Assembly (NCBI GenBank): GCA_964424505.1
Contig: CAYRIQ010000004.1
Location: 1-34,567, forward strand
Length of the DNA stretch: 34,567 nucleotides
Direction of reading: 5' to 3'
From: CAJBLF01 sp964424505
GTDB lineage: Bacteria > Patescibacteriota > Gracilibacteria > Absconditabacterales > Absconditicoccaceae
Shown here: positions 18,703 to 28,405 of the stretch, piece by piece
Layout: every line of letters starts with the position of its first letter
How positions within the stretch are numbered: the stretch's first letter is position 1
Position numbers and translations under genes: made by a program
The notes under the pieces: model-generated
Seen by the model: only the letters and a program-made list of their open reading frames with translations
The model's database searches: none
Told to the model about the DNA's origin: nothing

Positions 18703-19590
18703 CTACTTAAAAACTTCTATATCCCATTTTCCTTCAGGGAGTGAATTACTCATGATCCATGGATTCAATTTTTTGACTTCATAATAACTCAAATTATTTT
18801 TTCTTGCTCGATCTGCTATATCAGTTATTTGTCTTATACTCATACGTTTTGTTACAAAAGGGCTATACATATCACCTAAGCTGTTGTGATCAAAAAAACT
18901 ATATTTATTTTCCCAAACATATTTCATTGCCAACAGTCTAAACACATATCTTGAAGTTTCGTTATTCAACCAAAGGTCGTAATAATTGTTACTGTACTGA
19001 CTTTCTAAGCTTCTTTGTAAACCATTTTCGCCTCTGTTGTAGGCGGCGGCTACTAGTGTTCGCTTGGTAAATAATTTACTAAGTTCCTTGAGGTGACTAA
19101 TGGCCGCCGCCGTAGACTTAACGACATCATATCTCTCGTCGACAAATTCATTTACTATCAATCCATATTTTTGAGCTGTTCCCGGCATCAATTGCCATAA
19201 TCCTGCAGCACCAGCTGAGCTGACAACATTATCTCTCAATGCACTTTCGATGATTGGGATATATTTTAAGTCATCAGGAAGTCCTGCTTTTTTGAGTTGT
19301 TTTTCTATCATTGGAATAATCAGATTCCATCTTTTGTATATCATGATAAATTGTGCTTCATTTATTTCTAGTAATGCAACTTCTCTATCAAATCTCTCAG
19401 TGTTTAATTGATATTTTCCTTTGATGGGCATTACTTCACCAGCAAAAAACAATTCATTATTTTTGGTTATATTCATTGCTCTCTTATTGCCACTCACTTG
19501 GAAAATAATAATGAGAAGAAATAGTACGATGATACTTATTCTCCAGAAAATCTTTTTGTCAGTATAGTATTTTTGTATCTGTTCTCGCAT
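18703..19590 (-). CDS. Membrane-anchored lytic transglycosylase (SLT domain)
   Basis: 295 residues. One N-terminal membrane segment (ISIIVLFLLIIIFQVSG, ~15-31) puts the enzyme outside the cytoplasmic membrane. The SLT domain spans ~105-235. The catalytic Glu is in IPIIESALRDN, followed by SSAGAAGLWQLMPGTAQKYG and AAAYNRGENGL, all canonical. It would cleave peptidoglycan glycan strands, producing 1,6-anhydro ends, in turnover or for passage of large surface complexes. The C-terminal ~45 residues (IADRARKNNLSYYEVKKLNP) resemble a LysM-like or MltD tail. No UGA is used among about 12 glycines. Its own promoter (19623-19651) and gene-free flanks make it a single-gene unit. Confidence 0.94.
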   Translation of the reverse strand: MREQIQKYYTDKKIFWRISIIVLFLLIIIFQVSGNKRAMNITKNNELFFAGEVMPIKGKYQLNTERFDREVALLEINEAQFIMIYKRWNLIIPMIEKQLKKAGLPDDLKYIPIIESALRDNVVSSAGAAGLWQLMPGTAQKYGLIVNEFVDERYDVVKSTAAAISHLKELSKLFTKRTLVAAAYNRGENGLQRSLESQYSNNYYDLWLNNETSRYVFRLLAMKYVWENKYSFFDHNSLGDMYSPFVTKRMSIRQITDIADRARKNNLSYYEVKKLNPWIMSNSLPEGKWDIEVFK

Positions 19591-19622
19591 GGAAATTAAT
19601 TACAAGATAAATTATTTCGCTA

Positions 19623-19651
19623 ATTATATACAAGTATATGTATATTTTCAA
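19623..19651 (-). promoter_or_regulatory. Promoter of the lytic transglycosylase
   Basis: On the minus strand TTGAAA (19646-19651), a 17-bp spacer and TATAAT (19623-19628). A start near 19616 leaves about 25 nt before the ATG, with no Shine-Dalgarno. Confidence 0.7.
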
Positions 19652-19693
19652 ACTCAAATATTTATTTTATTTCCCTGCCAGCTTGGCTTTGGC

Positions 19694-19773
19694 CTTACTT
19701 TTTTCTCTCAGGTAAAAAAGTAAGCAAATTTACCTGCCGTAGGCAGGAACCCCTTCCCGTAGCAAGTGACGGG
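19694..19773. repeat. Cluster of three hairpin repeats
   Basis: CTTACTTTTTT/AAAAAAGTAAG (19694-19704 with 19714-19724), CCTGCC-GTA-GGCAGG (19733-19747) and CCCGT/ACGGG (19756-19760 with 19769-19773). The first belongs to the same family as the hairpin at 3089-3120. Confidence 0.6.
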
Positions 19774-19885
19774 ACAGGCTGTAGATTGTGACTTTCATCT
19801 TTATTAAAAATCGATACTCTTTATATGACTACTTCATTCAGTAATATTATAATCAACCCAATTCATTAAGCTTAGTTAATTTTTG

Positions 19886-19913
19886 TTTACTTTAGCAGTC
19901 AAATTAGTATATT
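19886..19913 (+). promoter_or_regulatory. Probable promoter of the transporter-GNAT-kinase run
   Basis: TTTACT (19886-19891), a 16-bp spacer and TATATT (19908-19913). Modest match to consensus, in the right place for the 19946 gene. Confidence 0.35.
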
Positions 19914-19945
19914 CTATTTGTTTTTTATGGATGATATATTTAGGG

Positions 19946-20623
19946 ATGGAGAGACAGAAAAATTATAAGTATATAACTTTGATATCCGTATTTTTTGTTG
20001 CTGTACTTATGATATCTAATATTGTATCTACAAAGATTTTGGATCTCTGATTTTTTACATTTGATGGAGGAACTCTATTATTTCCGCTAAGTTATATTTT
20101 CGGTGATATATTGACTGAGGTATATTGATATAAGCAAAGCAGAAAAATCATTCGGATGGGATTTGGTGTTTTGATACTCATGGCTATCACCGTCATGATT
20201 GTTTGACAATTACCAGCTGCACAAGATCGAACATTTCAACAAGATTATCAACATATCCTCTGATTGACACCAAGGATAGTCCTTGCGAGTCTAGTAGCAT
20301 ATTTTTCGTGAGAATTCAGTAACTCCTATATCCTAGCAAAACTAAAGATTCGGATGCAAGGAAAGAAACTTCGAGTAAGGACGATATGATCTACTATAGT
20401 GGGAGAGTTTCTTGATACAGGTATATTTATACTGATAGCATTTTATGGCGTATTTACAAACGATATACTCCTAGCTATCATGATATCCAATTATATTTTC
20501 AAAGTAGGAATCGAAGTGCTCTTTACTCCGCTTACTTATCTCATTGTTAATAGATTGAAAAAATCAGAATGTGAAGATTATTATGATTACAACACTAATT
20601 TTAATCCATTAAAAATAGAGTAG
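19946..20623 (+). CDS. VUT/YhhQ-family transporter (queuosine-precursor type)
   Basis: 225 residues with about six membrane helices. Family motifs are present: SNIVSTKIL near the start, LLFPLSYIFGDILTEVYGY, and the late RTIGSTIVGEFLDTGIFI, which matches the conserved R-T-x-x-S-x-x-G-x-x-x-D block of YhhQ. Characterised members import queuosine precursors (preQ0, preQ1) for tRNA wobble modification. Seven UGA glycines, two inside these motifs. ATG 19946 is chosen; ATG 19931 is in frame and adds five residues. Its TAG is directly followed by the ATG of the GNAT gene, which implies coupled translation. Confidence 0.9.
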
Positions 20624-21169
20624 ATGGATTCTAGAAAAATAGAGAATGAACAGACTTTGGAACAAGTAAAAAATATGATACATGATTTGTCTGTTGATAT
20701 CGAGAGTAAAAAAAATTGATTTATCCAATATCCAACACCTAATATAGATCTTTTAAAAAATCTTATAATAGATTCTGATTTCTCTTTCGGACGTTTTGAT
20801 GAACACAATAATTTATCTGCATTTCTCTTAGCGTATCCGATAAATCAATTATCCTGAGAGATTATCGATAAAGATCCAATCATACATCATATCAAGCAAA
20901 GCGAAAAATATCTGGGGAATGGTATATATCTAGATATAATTTGAATTACTGAAAAGCTCCAATGAAGAGCAATAGGAAATCATCTTCTAAAAGAAATAAT
21001 AATAAAAGCAAAAGAATATGGATATACATATATTATAGGACCCATAATAATCAGTCCCCATGAGAATACGACATCTATAAGATTATGTGAATCAACATGA
21101 TGAAAACAGTATGAGACATTTGAAAACGAGTGATTGCTCTTTGGTATATATAGGTGGGAAATAGAATAA
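20624..21169 (+). CDS. GNAT-family acetyltransferase-like protein
   Basis: 181 residues. Residues ~105-135 carry the GNAT motif A pattern LQGRAIGNHLLKEIIIKAKE (Q-G/R-x-x-G-N/x-L), the acetyl-CoA pyrophosphate loop, preceded by a strand (GIYLDIIGIT). Motif B-like TSIRLCESTGGKQYE follows, as in N-acetyltransferases. The substrate is unknown. The first ~60 residues are not clearly GNAT and may be a family-specific lid. The first Gly of the loop in LQGRA is UGA. It begins at the base after the transporter stop and sits 24 nt before the P-loop gene. Confidence 0.8.
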
Positions 21170-21193
21170 TTTTTATTATTTACTATAAAAATT

Positions 21194-21757
21194 ATGATTA
21201 TCATTTGAATCACGTGAACACTCGGCGCTGGTAAAGGCACTATTGTAGATTATCTTGTTCAAAAAAAATGATTTCACCATTTTTCTGTGAGAGCTTATTT
21301 GATCGAAGAAATAGAACGTAGAGCAATGCCAATAAACAGAGATAGTATGGTCAGTGTTGCTAATGATCTTCGTGCAACATACGGACCTGCATATATTATT
21401 GAACAATTATATGCTAAGGCAAGAACTGGCAAAAAAAATACTATTATCGAAAGTATAAGAGCTGTAGGTGAAGTAGACGCGTTACAAGGAAAGGAAAATT
21501 TTTACCTTTTTGCTATTGATGCAAATCCACAAATAAGATACGAAAGAGTCGTGCTCAGATGAAGCGAAACTGATAAAATATCCTATGAAGAATTTATTAT
21601 GAATGAAAAAAGGGAAATGAATAATACTGACCCTACGAAACAAAATATCGCTAAGTGTATGCAACTTGCTGACTATATATTAACTAATAATTGAACGTTT
21701 GCATCGTTATATCAACAAATAGAAGATGTACTCAATGATTCAAAATTCAAACTTTAG
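21194..21757 (+). CDS. P-loop nucleotide kinase-like protein (UPF0200/AAA_18 type)
   Basis: 187 residues. Walker A at residues 4-16 is GITGTLGAGKGTIVDYL, typical of (d)NMP kinases and dephospho-CoA kinase-like proteins. The region IIESIRAVGEVDAL at ~78-91 matches the UPF0200 block (Walker B side), then YLFAIDANPQIRYERV resembles the LID arm of small-molecule kinases. The last part (NIAKCMQLADYILTNNGT) is as in CoaE-type folds. A phosphotransfer role on a nucleotide or cofactor is likely, but the substrate is not determined. A hairpin (CATTCCG/CGGAATG, 21771-21801) follows without a T-run. Confidence 0.82.
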
Positions 21758-21841
21758 ACTATATATACATCATTCCGGTCGCAAAACATAAAATCGGAAT
21801 GAGATCAGGGCATTTTATATTTTATAGTTTAATTATTTTCC

Positions 21842-22405
21842 ATGAGGATTCCTATCGGTATTTTCCATAGGCACGTCCATTTATCACAAACTGATGTAGA
21901 AAAATTATTTGGTAAGTGATACGAGCTCAAAGTCTTAAAAAATATCTCTCAACCATGACAATATGCTTGTGAAGAGACTGTTGTTATTGAATGACCAGAA
22001 GGAAAAATAGAAAATATTAGGGTAATCGGACCTATCAGAAAAATTACTCAGGTAGAGATTATGCTTGGTGATAATTTTGTATTATGAACCAATGCACCAA
22101 TCAAAGTATCTGGTGATATTAGTGGTTTAGAATATATTAAAATCATCGGTCCTGTAGGAGAGATATATTGATCGTACGCCATGGTACCACAAAAACATTT
22201 TCATTGTACTGTCAAAGAAGCAGAAGAAATGGGAATAAAAAATGGTGATAAAGTATGTATGCGTATTGGATGAATCAGAGGAATGATATTTGAAAATGTT
22301 GTGGTTAGAGCAAAAGATACTTATGCCCTCGACTTTCATATCGACATCGAAGAAGCAAATGCTGCTGGTGTAAAATTAGGCGACTGGGCTGAACTGACTA
22401 AATAA
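21842..22405 (+). CDS. pduL: PduL-type phosphate acyltransferase (phosphotransacetylase)
   Basis: 187 residues, a full PduL. Family motifs run in order: GIFHRHVHLSQ (first metal-binding HxH), NISQPGQYACEETV, RVIGPIRKITQVEI, APIKVSGDISG, the second HxH in VPQKHFHCTVKEA, and HIDIEEANAAG near the end. It interconverts acetyl-CoA (or propionyl-CoA) plus phosphate with acyl phosphate, the step before ATP formation by acetate kinase. No microcompartment shell genes or encapsulation peptide are visible; the protein starts directly at MRIPIGIF, so a cytoplasmic housekeeping Pta role is favoured. Six UGA glycines. Convergent with nrdG, 19 nt between stops. Confidence 0.94.
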
Positions 22406-22424
22406 CTACCAGTGAACGTATAGC

Positions 22425-23135
22425 TTATTTTCTTATTTCACATTGTTGGACATATTTTTCGGCTATTTTTTTAAATTCTTCGAGTTCTTCATCGCTAAAT
22501 GGAGTTCCTCAAAAATCCGGGTCGAGGGTATTTCCGCCGATATAATTCTGAATATAATAATGTTTAGCACCTCTAATATAAACCGCCATGTTTTCAACAT
22601 CGTCTGCATTATGAAGCCCTTTTGCAACGGTAGTTCTATATTCATAATCTATTTTACTCTCCAATAATATTTGCAACAATTTCTGATAACTCAGATAGAA
22701 TTCTGGTGGTTGTTCTAGTCCTACAGCGTCAGTATAGCAGTGCATAGAATGTTTCAAATCTACCGCAACATAATCCAAAATTTTATCCTGAATCATTCTT
22801 TTAACGATTTGATAATCTCTCCCGTTGGTATCCAACTTAACTAAAAATCACATCTCTTTTATCTTCTTGGCAAAGTCATATAAGTCAGGTCGTAATGTTG
22901 GTTCTCCGCCACAAATACTCACACCATCAAGAAGTCATTTTCTTGTTTTGAGAAAATTAAAGAACGCTTCTTCTGGAATGAGATCATTTTGAAACAACAT
23001 CATTTTTTCTGGCAATACACATTCAGGATTGTGACAAAAATGACAGCGGAAATTGCATCACTGAGTAAAGACTACGCAAGCTATTTTGCCTGGGTAATCA
23101 ATCATGGTTGACTGTTGTATTCATGCAATTTTCAC
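22425..23135 (-). CDS. nrdG: Anaerobic ribonucleotide reductase-activating protein (radical SAM)
   Basis: 236 residues. The radical SAM cluster is CNFRCHFC (CxxxCxxC) within VVFTQGCNFRC, binding the 4Fe-4S that cleaves S-adenosylmethionine. GVSICGGEPTL supplies the GGE SAM-binding motif. It generates the glycyl radical of the class III reductase encoded upstream. The N-terminal block KIAGIQQSTMIDYPGK is conserved in this enzyme group, which supports the GTG at 23133-23135 over the ATG at TMIDYPGK. A TATAAT box 4 nt before the GTG suggests an extra leaderless transcript. UGA glycines include the one before CNFRC. Last gene of the nrd block. Confidence 0.93.
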
Positions 23136-23139
23136 GTAT

Positions 23140-23145
23140 ATTATA
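23140..23145 (-). promoter_or_regulatory. -10 box directly before nrdG
   Basis: TATAAT on the minus strand, 4 nt before the GTG start. No convincing -35 hexamer, so this is tentative. Confidence 0.35.
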
Positions 23146-23161
23146 TATAATAAGTAAAATT

Positions 23162-24157
23162 TTAGTTTTCGATAATATATGGTTTAATTATTTCATTCCA
23201 TATTTTTTTTCATTCTTGATATTCAATTTCTCGTTTTTCTAATCTTTTAATCGTTTCTGTATATGCAAATAAATTATCTATAGCTCCCATATGTTTTTTT
23301 AGATGTTGTTTACAAGAAGGAATATCTAATCAATAAAATATTTTTCCATTGGGAAGTTCATAGTTCTTAATAAATCTAGGAATTTGGGATCAAAGTGTTG
23401 CTACTACAAGTGAAGAAGACTCGTGGTATTTATTTTTATTCTGTACCATATTTTGTATATCAAAAATATAGAACATTATTTCATAAAGTTTGAAGAGCTT
23501 TTGCTTTCCATGAAGAGTAGAAAGTTTTCTCATAGCAACTTTTTCTTCACTTGTCCAGTCCTGATTAGTAATGATTTCATCTGCAACTTTATCTTCATTA
23601 TTACTATCTTTATCTGTTTTATTGATACAAATAATATCACCATCTTTATATTCAGGAATATCGTGAAAATAATTTCGTATAATGATTTTTTGCTTTTCTT
23701 CTAAAGATATTATTCATGCTTTTTGATCTATTGTTGTCCAGTTTTTTACTTTTTCTGATTGTGAAAGAATATGGTTATATGTATTACCACTCAAATGTAA
23801 TTCTTCATAAATCATTCATTGGTAATGGATATTCCGATATGCTCAGTGTTTTTTGGTTGTTTGATTTTTTTTGTATATTTTTACTTCGTTTTGGCTTTTG
23901 TTTACTAAAGATGAAATAATAAATGAATTGTTGTCTTTTTTTTGTAGAGAAAAGTCTCTGAATGTATGAGTGTATGTCTTTTTTTCTAAAATATTTTGAA
24001 AGTTTTTGATAATATGTTTTATCGGTAGTTCTATTTCGTTAGGTACAAACCATGATTCTTCTCGATAACGTAAAACTTGTATTAAAGGAAGTTTATACTC
24101 ATCCAATAAATACATAACCCTTTTTTCCAAATTATGTAAATCAATCTGTTCAATCAT
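23162..24157 (-). CDS. Uncharacterised protein between the reductase genes and nrdG
   Basis: 331 residues, family not recognised. Six UGA codons would break it under the standard code. Features: a helical N-terminus (LHNLEKRVMYLLDEYKLP), a mixed middle with KIIIRNYFHDIPEYKDGD, and a Lys/Glu-rich C-terminal helix (TIKRLEKREIEYQEGKKI). No membrane segment, signal peptide or Cys cluster, so it is probably cytoplasmic. The frame stays open upstream of the chosen ATG for 13 codons (reading ISPFGNFTFYLPEEIR) with no usual start codon, so the true start may be further 5'. It lies 26 nt from nrdG. An operon role in anaerobic dNTP synthesis is inferred from position only. Confidence 0.82.
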
Positions 24158-24179
24158 ACGTATTTCTTCAGGTAAATAA

Positions 24180-24228
24180 AAAGTAAAGTTTCCGAAAGGT
24201 GATATTATACCTTACCTCACTTTACTTT
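24180..24228 (-). terminator. Possible terminator or attenuator after the glycyl-radical gene
   Basis: A perfect 10-bp inverted repeat: on the minus strand AAAGTAAAGT (24219-24228) pairs with ACTTTACTTT (24180-24189), followed by TTATTT. The 29-nt loop contains a TATAAT. It could partly end the nrdD transcript and restart transcription for the next gene. Confidence 0.35.
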
Positions 24229-24266
24229 AGTATTTGTTTTGAAAAATTGTAGTTAGTAGTTTGTTA

Positions 24267-24500
24267 TTAATTCCCTTCGCATGCACATCCACATCCTACG
24301 AAAGCCATTTCTGGTGCAAACTGTCTGACGAATGTAGAATTGGAAGTTTTTTGTTCATCGAAATATTTTCTACTATAAAATTCTGATTTTTTACCAATAT
24401 TGTAATGACTTACTGGTCTGAGATATCCCATTACTCTAGTATAAACTTGGCATGGAGTTCTTTTGATTTCTTGACCGTCTTTGTTGTAAAATGTTTGCAT
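24267..24500 (-). CDS. Separate glycyl-radical domain of class III ribonucleotide reductase
   Basis: 77 residues. YTRVMGYLRPV at ~18-28 is the glycyl-radical loop (RVxGYLxP) that in usual NrdD proteins lies at the C-terminus, just after the zinc ribbon. The following HYNIGKKSEFYSRKYF is also the standard NrdD C-terminal block. The Gly in RVMGY is the expected radical site. The C-terminus ends in an unusual Cys cluster, VGCGCACEGN. The preceding gene encodes all of NrdD except this part and ends with its own TAA 41 nt upstream. The gene has its own ATG and no UGA. It therefore acts in trans, much as YfiD/GrcA does for pyruvate formate-lyase. Confidence 0.88.
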   Translation of the reverse strand: MQTFYNKDGQEIKRTPCQVYTRVMGYLRPVSHYNIGKKSEFYSRKYFDEQKTSNSTFVRQFAPEMAFVGCGCACEGN

Positions 24501-24541
24501 GGCAATCAAATAATTAAGAAGTAAAATTTATCTTTGAATGT

Positions 24542-26752
24542 TTAATTGTTAATCTTACGTTCTTCTATAATTCTTAGTTTTTCTGGGTCAGCAGTGTGTT
24601 TTTGTCTGATATCCAGATTAAATTCTTCTCCAGTATATCCAAGTTCTTTATCACATTTTGGACAATAATCATGTTCTCATACAACATATCCATGAACTGG
24701 ACAAATCGAAAAGACTGGTGATATAGTAATATAAGGAAGTTGATAATTTGATATGACTTTTTTTACTAATTGTTTACATGCTTCGGCATTGGAGATCCTC
24801 TCTCCCATATATAGATGAAGTACTGTTCCTCAAGTATATTTACATTGCAATTCATTTTGTTGTTCTAACGCTTCAAATGGATCATCAGTATATCCTACAG
24901 GAAGTTGAGTAGAATTTGTGTAATAAGGAGCGTCGTGTGTGCCTGCTTGAATAATATTTGGAATCTGCTTTTTGTCTTCTTTTGCAAATCTATAGGTTGT
25001 TCATTCTGCTGGAGTCGCTTCGAGATTGTACAAATTTCATGTTTCTTCTTGATATTCTTTTAGTGTATCTCTCATAAAGTCTAATATCTCCGTAGCAAAT
25101 TTTTTACCTTCATCAGTAGAGATATCTTCTTTACCGTTGGTAAAATTTTGGATAGCCTCATTCATACCGTTGAGTCCTATAGTTGAGAAGTGATTTCTAA
25201 ATGAATGAAGATATCTTTTGGTATATGGATATAGTCATGCATCCAACCACTTTGTAATCTCTTTTCTTTTGAGTTCAAGAGATATTTTGGATAAATTCAT
25301 GAGATAGCGAACTTGTTTTTTGAAACCTTCCATATCCTCTCTAAAATTATATCCGATTCTTGCCATATTTATGGTAACTACTCCTATAGATCCTGTCATT
25401 TCTGCCGATCAAAACAGTCATCATCATCTTTTTTCTAACTGAGAAAGATCGAGTTGTAGCCTACAACACATAGACCTCACCGCACCTGGTTTGTATGCAT
25501 TAGGATTTTCTTCTTTAATGATGTTACCTTCTTTGTCTTTGATAACTTTAAATTGTGATCCTACAAAATTTTGGAAATAAGGAATCCCATATTTTGCTGT
25601 CATTTCAAAAAGTAAATTTACATCTGGATCATCTCGAGGGAAATCTTCTGTAATATTGTATGTAGGGATAGGGAAAGTAAATACTGATCCTGTCCAATCT
25701 CCAGCAGTATATACTTCAATCAATATCCTATTGATCATTTTCATTTCTTCTTCAAGTTCACTAAACTTTTTTGGGTAATATCACTTTTCTATTCCTCAAA
25801 GCATAAGAGATTTTTCTTTTAAATCTTCTGGGCACTTCCAATCTAATGTAATATTGGTAAATGGTGTTTGTGTTCCCCAACGTGATGGGACATTGAGACC
25901 AAAGATAAAATTTTGCATTTGTTGAGTCACATATCTATATGTTTTTTTATCAATCGTTTCTTTTTTTGCTTCGGGACTTGTAAAAACCATACCCATTGCA
26001 TCAAATTCTTCTTCTAGTTCTATTTTGTGTTTATGTACAAAAGGAGCTAAATATGTATCAAAAGATGAAAAAGCTTGTGCACCAGCCCATTCATTTTGAA
26101 GTGTTCATAAAAAGTTGATCATTTGATTGACAGCAGATTGAAGATTTTTTGGTGGCGCTGATTGCACTCTATTGGTAAGACCATTAAATCCTTCTTCTAA
26201 CAGTTGCCTCAAACTTCGTCCCGCACAATATCCAGAAAACATATCTAAATCATGGATATGAAAGTCTCCTGTTCTATGGGCAGTTCCAATTTCTGCAGGG
26301 TAAATATGAGAAAGCCAATAATTGGCGATTACTTTTCCTGATACATTTAAAATAAGACCTCAAAGAGAATATCCCTGATTACTATTTGCGTTTACTCTCC
26401 AATCACTTTGATCAAGATATTCATCCATAGTTTTACCTACTTCGACAACGACACTTTCTTGTGCTCTTGATTCTGCTCTTTTTTGGCGATACAAAATATA
26501 TGCTTTGGCAACTGTATCATGACCTTCTTTGACTAATGTTTGTTCCACGATATCTTGTATTGCTTCTACATTTGGTATTTCTTTACCTATTTTTTTTTCA
26601 ATTTCGATACTTACTTTGTTTGCAAGAGCTGGTACGTCATTGAAATCTGTTCCCCCAACAGCTTCTATTGCACGTTTGATGGCTGACTCTATTTTACTTA
26701 TATCGAAGTCAATAATTGCTCAATTCCTTTTTCTTACTTTATAGATAGCCAT
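24542..26752 (-). CDS. nrdD: Anaerobic ribonucleoside-triphosphate reductase, large part (no glycyl-radical loop)
   Basis: 736 residues. Residues ~1-92 are an ATP-cone (VRKRNGAIIDFDISKI) that senses ATP/dATP. The ten-stranded barrel follows: GDFHIHDLD, GLNVPSRWGTQTPFTN, GAVRSMCCRLQLDL (active-site Cys region) and EKRGGGLFGSAEMTGSIGVV. The zinc ribbon is SICPVHGYVVGEHDYCPKC. The protein then ends after ~40 divergent residues instead of entering the RVxGYLxP loop, which lies on the next gene. GGGLFG includes four UGA glycines, three in a row. It reduces NTPs to dNTPs without oxygen, using formate or thioredoxin-type reductant. Headed by two NrdR-like boxes over its promoter. Confidence 0.96.
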
Positions 26753-26902
26753 TTTTTTTAATAGGATTAAAAGATTATGAAGATTATGAAAATTAAAATA
26801 TTGGGTAATTTAGTGACTAATGTGTGAATCTTTTACTTTTTAATAATATTTTAATATTTTAATTTTGTTTATTATTTACAATTTACTGAAAATATATTAA
26901 AT

Positions 26903-26918
26903 ACACAATATATTGTGG
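26903..26918. promoter_or_regulatory. NrdR-box-like palindrome 1
   Basis: ACACAATATATTGTGG matches the NrdR-box consensus (ACAC-wATATATw-GTGT) at all core positions. Its centre is 33 bp, about three helical turns, from box 2. NrdR is the ATP-cone repressor of ribonucleotide reductase genes. Confidence 0.75.
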
Positions 26919-26935
26919 TATTGAATTGGTTGTGA

Positions 26936-26951
26936 ACACTATATATAGTAT
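26936..26951. promoter_or_regulatory. NrdR-box-like palindrome 2, overlapping the -10 box
   Basis: ACACTATATATAGTAT, with one arm complete and the other ending AGTAT. It covers the -10 hexamer of the nrdD promoter, so binding would block RNA polymerase. Confidence 0.7.
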
Positions 26952-26967
26952 CACTGATGTATTTCAA
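26940..26967 (-). promoter_or_regulatory. nrdD promoter
   Basis: On the minus strand TTGAAA (26962-26967), a 16-bp spacer and TATATA (26940-26945), with NrdR box 2 over the -10 and box 1 about 22-37 bp downstream of it. Confidence 0.55.
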
Positions 26968-27072
26968 CAGAAAATTCGTTAAAAAAAATTGTGGCAGAAA
27001 TATCTATTTGAAGCCTTTATGTGATAACATTTTACATTTAAAAAAAATATCGCTTTATTATACATAAAAAAA

Positions 27073-28377
27073 TTACACTAATTTCCCTACATACTTTGTG
27101 GCATAATAAATAATCATAGATTGTAGTCCAAGATATACTAATGCAAAGAAAAAAATCAATTCGCCTGGCAGTTGTGTTTTCATCAACAAAATCACATTAA
27201 TCAGCATAGCAATAACACTTGCAATAATCCAATATATATAGTCGATCTTATCGAAAATTTTTGCTAACATTGGGACCTTATGTGCATAAAAAATCATTGA
27301 TGCACTACATATATTTCGAAAAATTCATCGGCTCGCTACAGATGACATATTACCATTAAAGTATGAAAATAAACTCACATATATTGCAAAATTTATCACA
27401 AAAAAAACAACAAGATTTTGGATAATACTATTATATTTTACTTTTTTTAATAATCATACATTGATGATAAATATTCATAGTATCAACCAATAAAAAATAT
27501 GATTAACTGTTGTAAAATCACCAATATGTGTGATATAGTAGACAATCAAGACAACAACCACAATAATATTTAATAGCTCAAGCATCTGTTTGGCCCGATT
27601 TGGCATGGTATCTATATACATATATAGTAACTCTATATATGGAGAATTAAAATATTTTTTTTGCATGGTTACTCTTTCACCTGCAAGAATGCGCCTCACA
27701 GAAATATCTTTTTTCTTGTCATTTGATATTGGTCTATGTTGAAGTATACGATATATACCATAATATACGCTACTAAGAAGTACACCACTAACTAGTAATG
27801 CTCCATATACATTATGTATTTGATTGCCCATAAAAAGAAAGATTGTCCCCAATGAAAATATACCTAATAGATATCGAAAATATTTTTCAATGTCACTATA
27901 TAATCCTACAATAAATACCATAAATGCTATAACTCCTAGATTACTTACCCGTAATAGAGAAAAGACACTAAAACACAGTTTTCGTCATCAAAGACCAAGC
28001 ACAATACTCAACAATAATATAATAGACAGATAATATCACAACTGAAAAATAATTTTTCCATCCTGATATTTTACTATATACGATCATATTCGAAGAAACA
28101 AATTGAGAGCAAGTAACCATAAAGTGATATCTGTGAGATTTATACCTATATAATTGAGCACACCTACCAGTCACGCAAGGATAATAGTTCGCGCCACATA
28201 TAAACTATATTTTTGTAAAATTTCTGATCATTTAAGTTTAATAGTTTGTGTCGCTCAATAATATCAAAAAAACAATCCCAAAAATAGTAATGGAACAAAT
28301 GCAATATACCATAAACCTATCCCATAAAAAAACAGAATAAATCATAATATAGAAAGAGAAACAAGTAACAAAGACAT
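27073..28377 (-). CDS. Polytopic membrane protein of unknown function
   Basis: 434 residues with roughly ten to twelve hydrophobic segments (for example LWYIAFVPLLFLGLFFGYY, VIAFMVFIVGLY, IIVVVVLIVYYIT, YWIIASVIAMLINVILLM). A cytoplasmic-looking basic loop lies at ~225-265 (ISNDKKKDISVRR, GERVTMQKKYF). About eleven UGA glycines, so the standard code would cut it into many pieces. No family motif is recognised. It could be a transporter or an enzyme acting on membrane lipids. The gene starts 28 nt after the stop of the 28406-29548 gene and both are probably on one transcript. Confidence 0.8.
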
Positions 28378-28405
28378 GTACTAGTGTAGTATATAATAAA
28401 ACATT

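Larger units (their letters stand above)
19591..19945. other. Divergent intergenic region with repeats
   Basis: Holds the transglycosylase promoter, the hairpin cluster at 19694-19773 and a probable promoter for the transporter gene. No gene was found. Confidence 0.5.
26753..27072. other. nrdD control region
   Basis: A gene-free stretch between nrdD and the membrane protein gene. It holds the promoter and two NrdR-like boxes (26903-26967) and a ~150-nt very AT-rich leader. Nothing else was seen between 26968 and 27072. Confidence 0.6.

Noticed and set aside
21842..22405. PduL as part of a bacterial microcompartment
   Set aside because: No shell-protein genes in the window and no N-terminal encapsulation extension.
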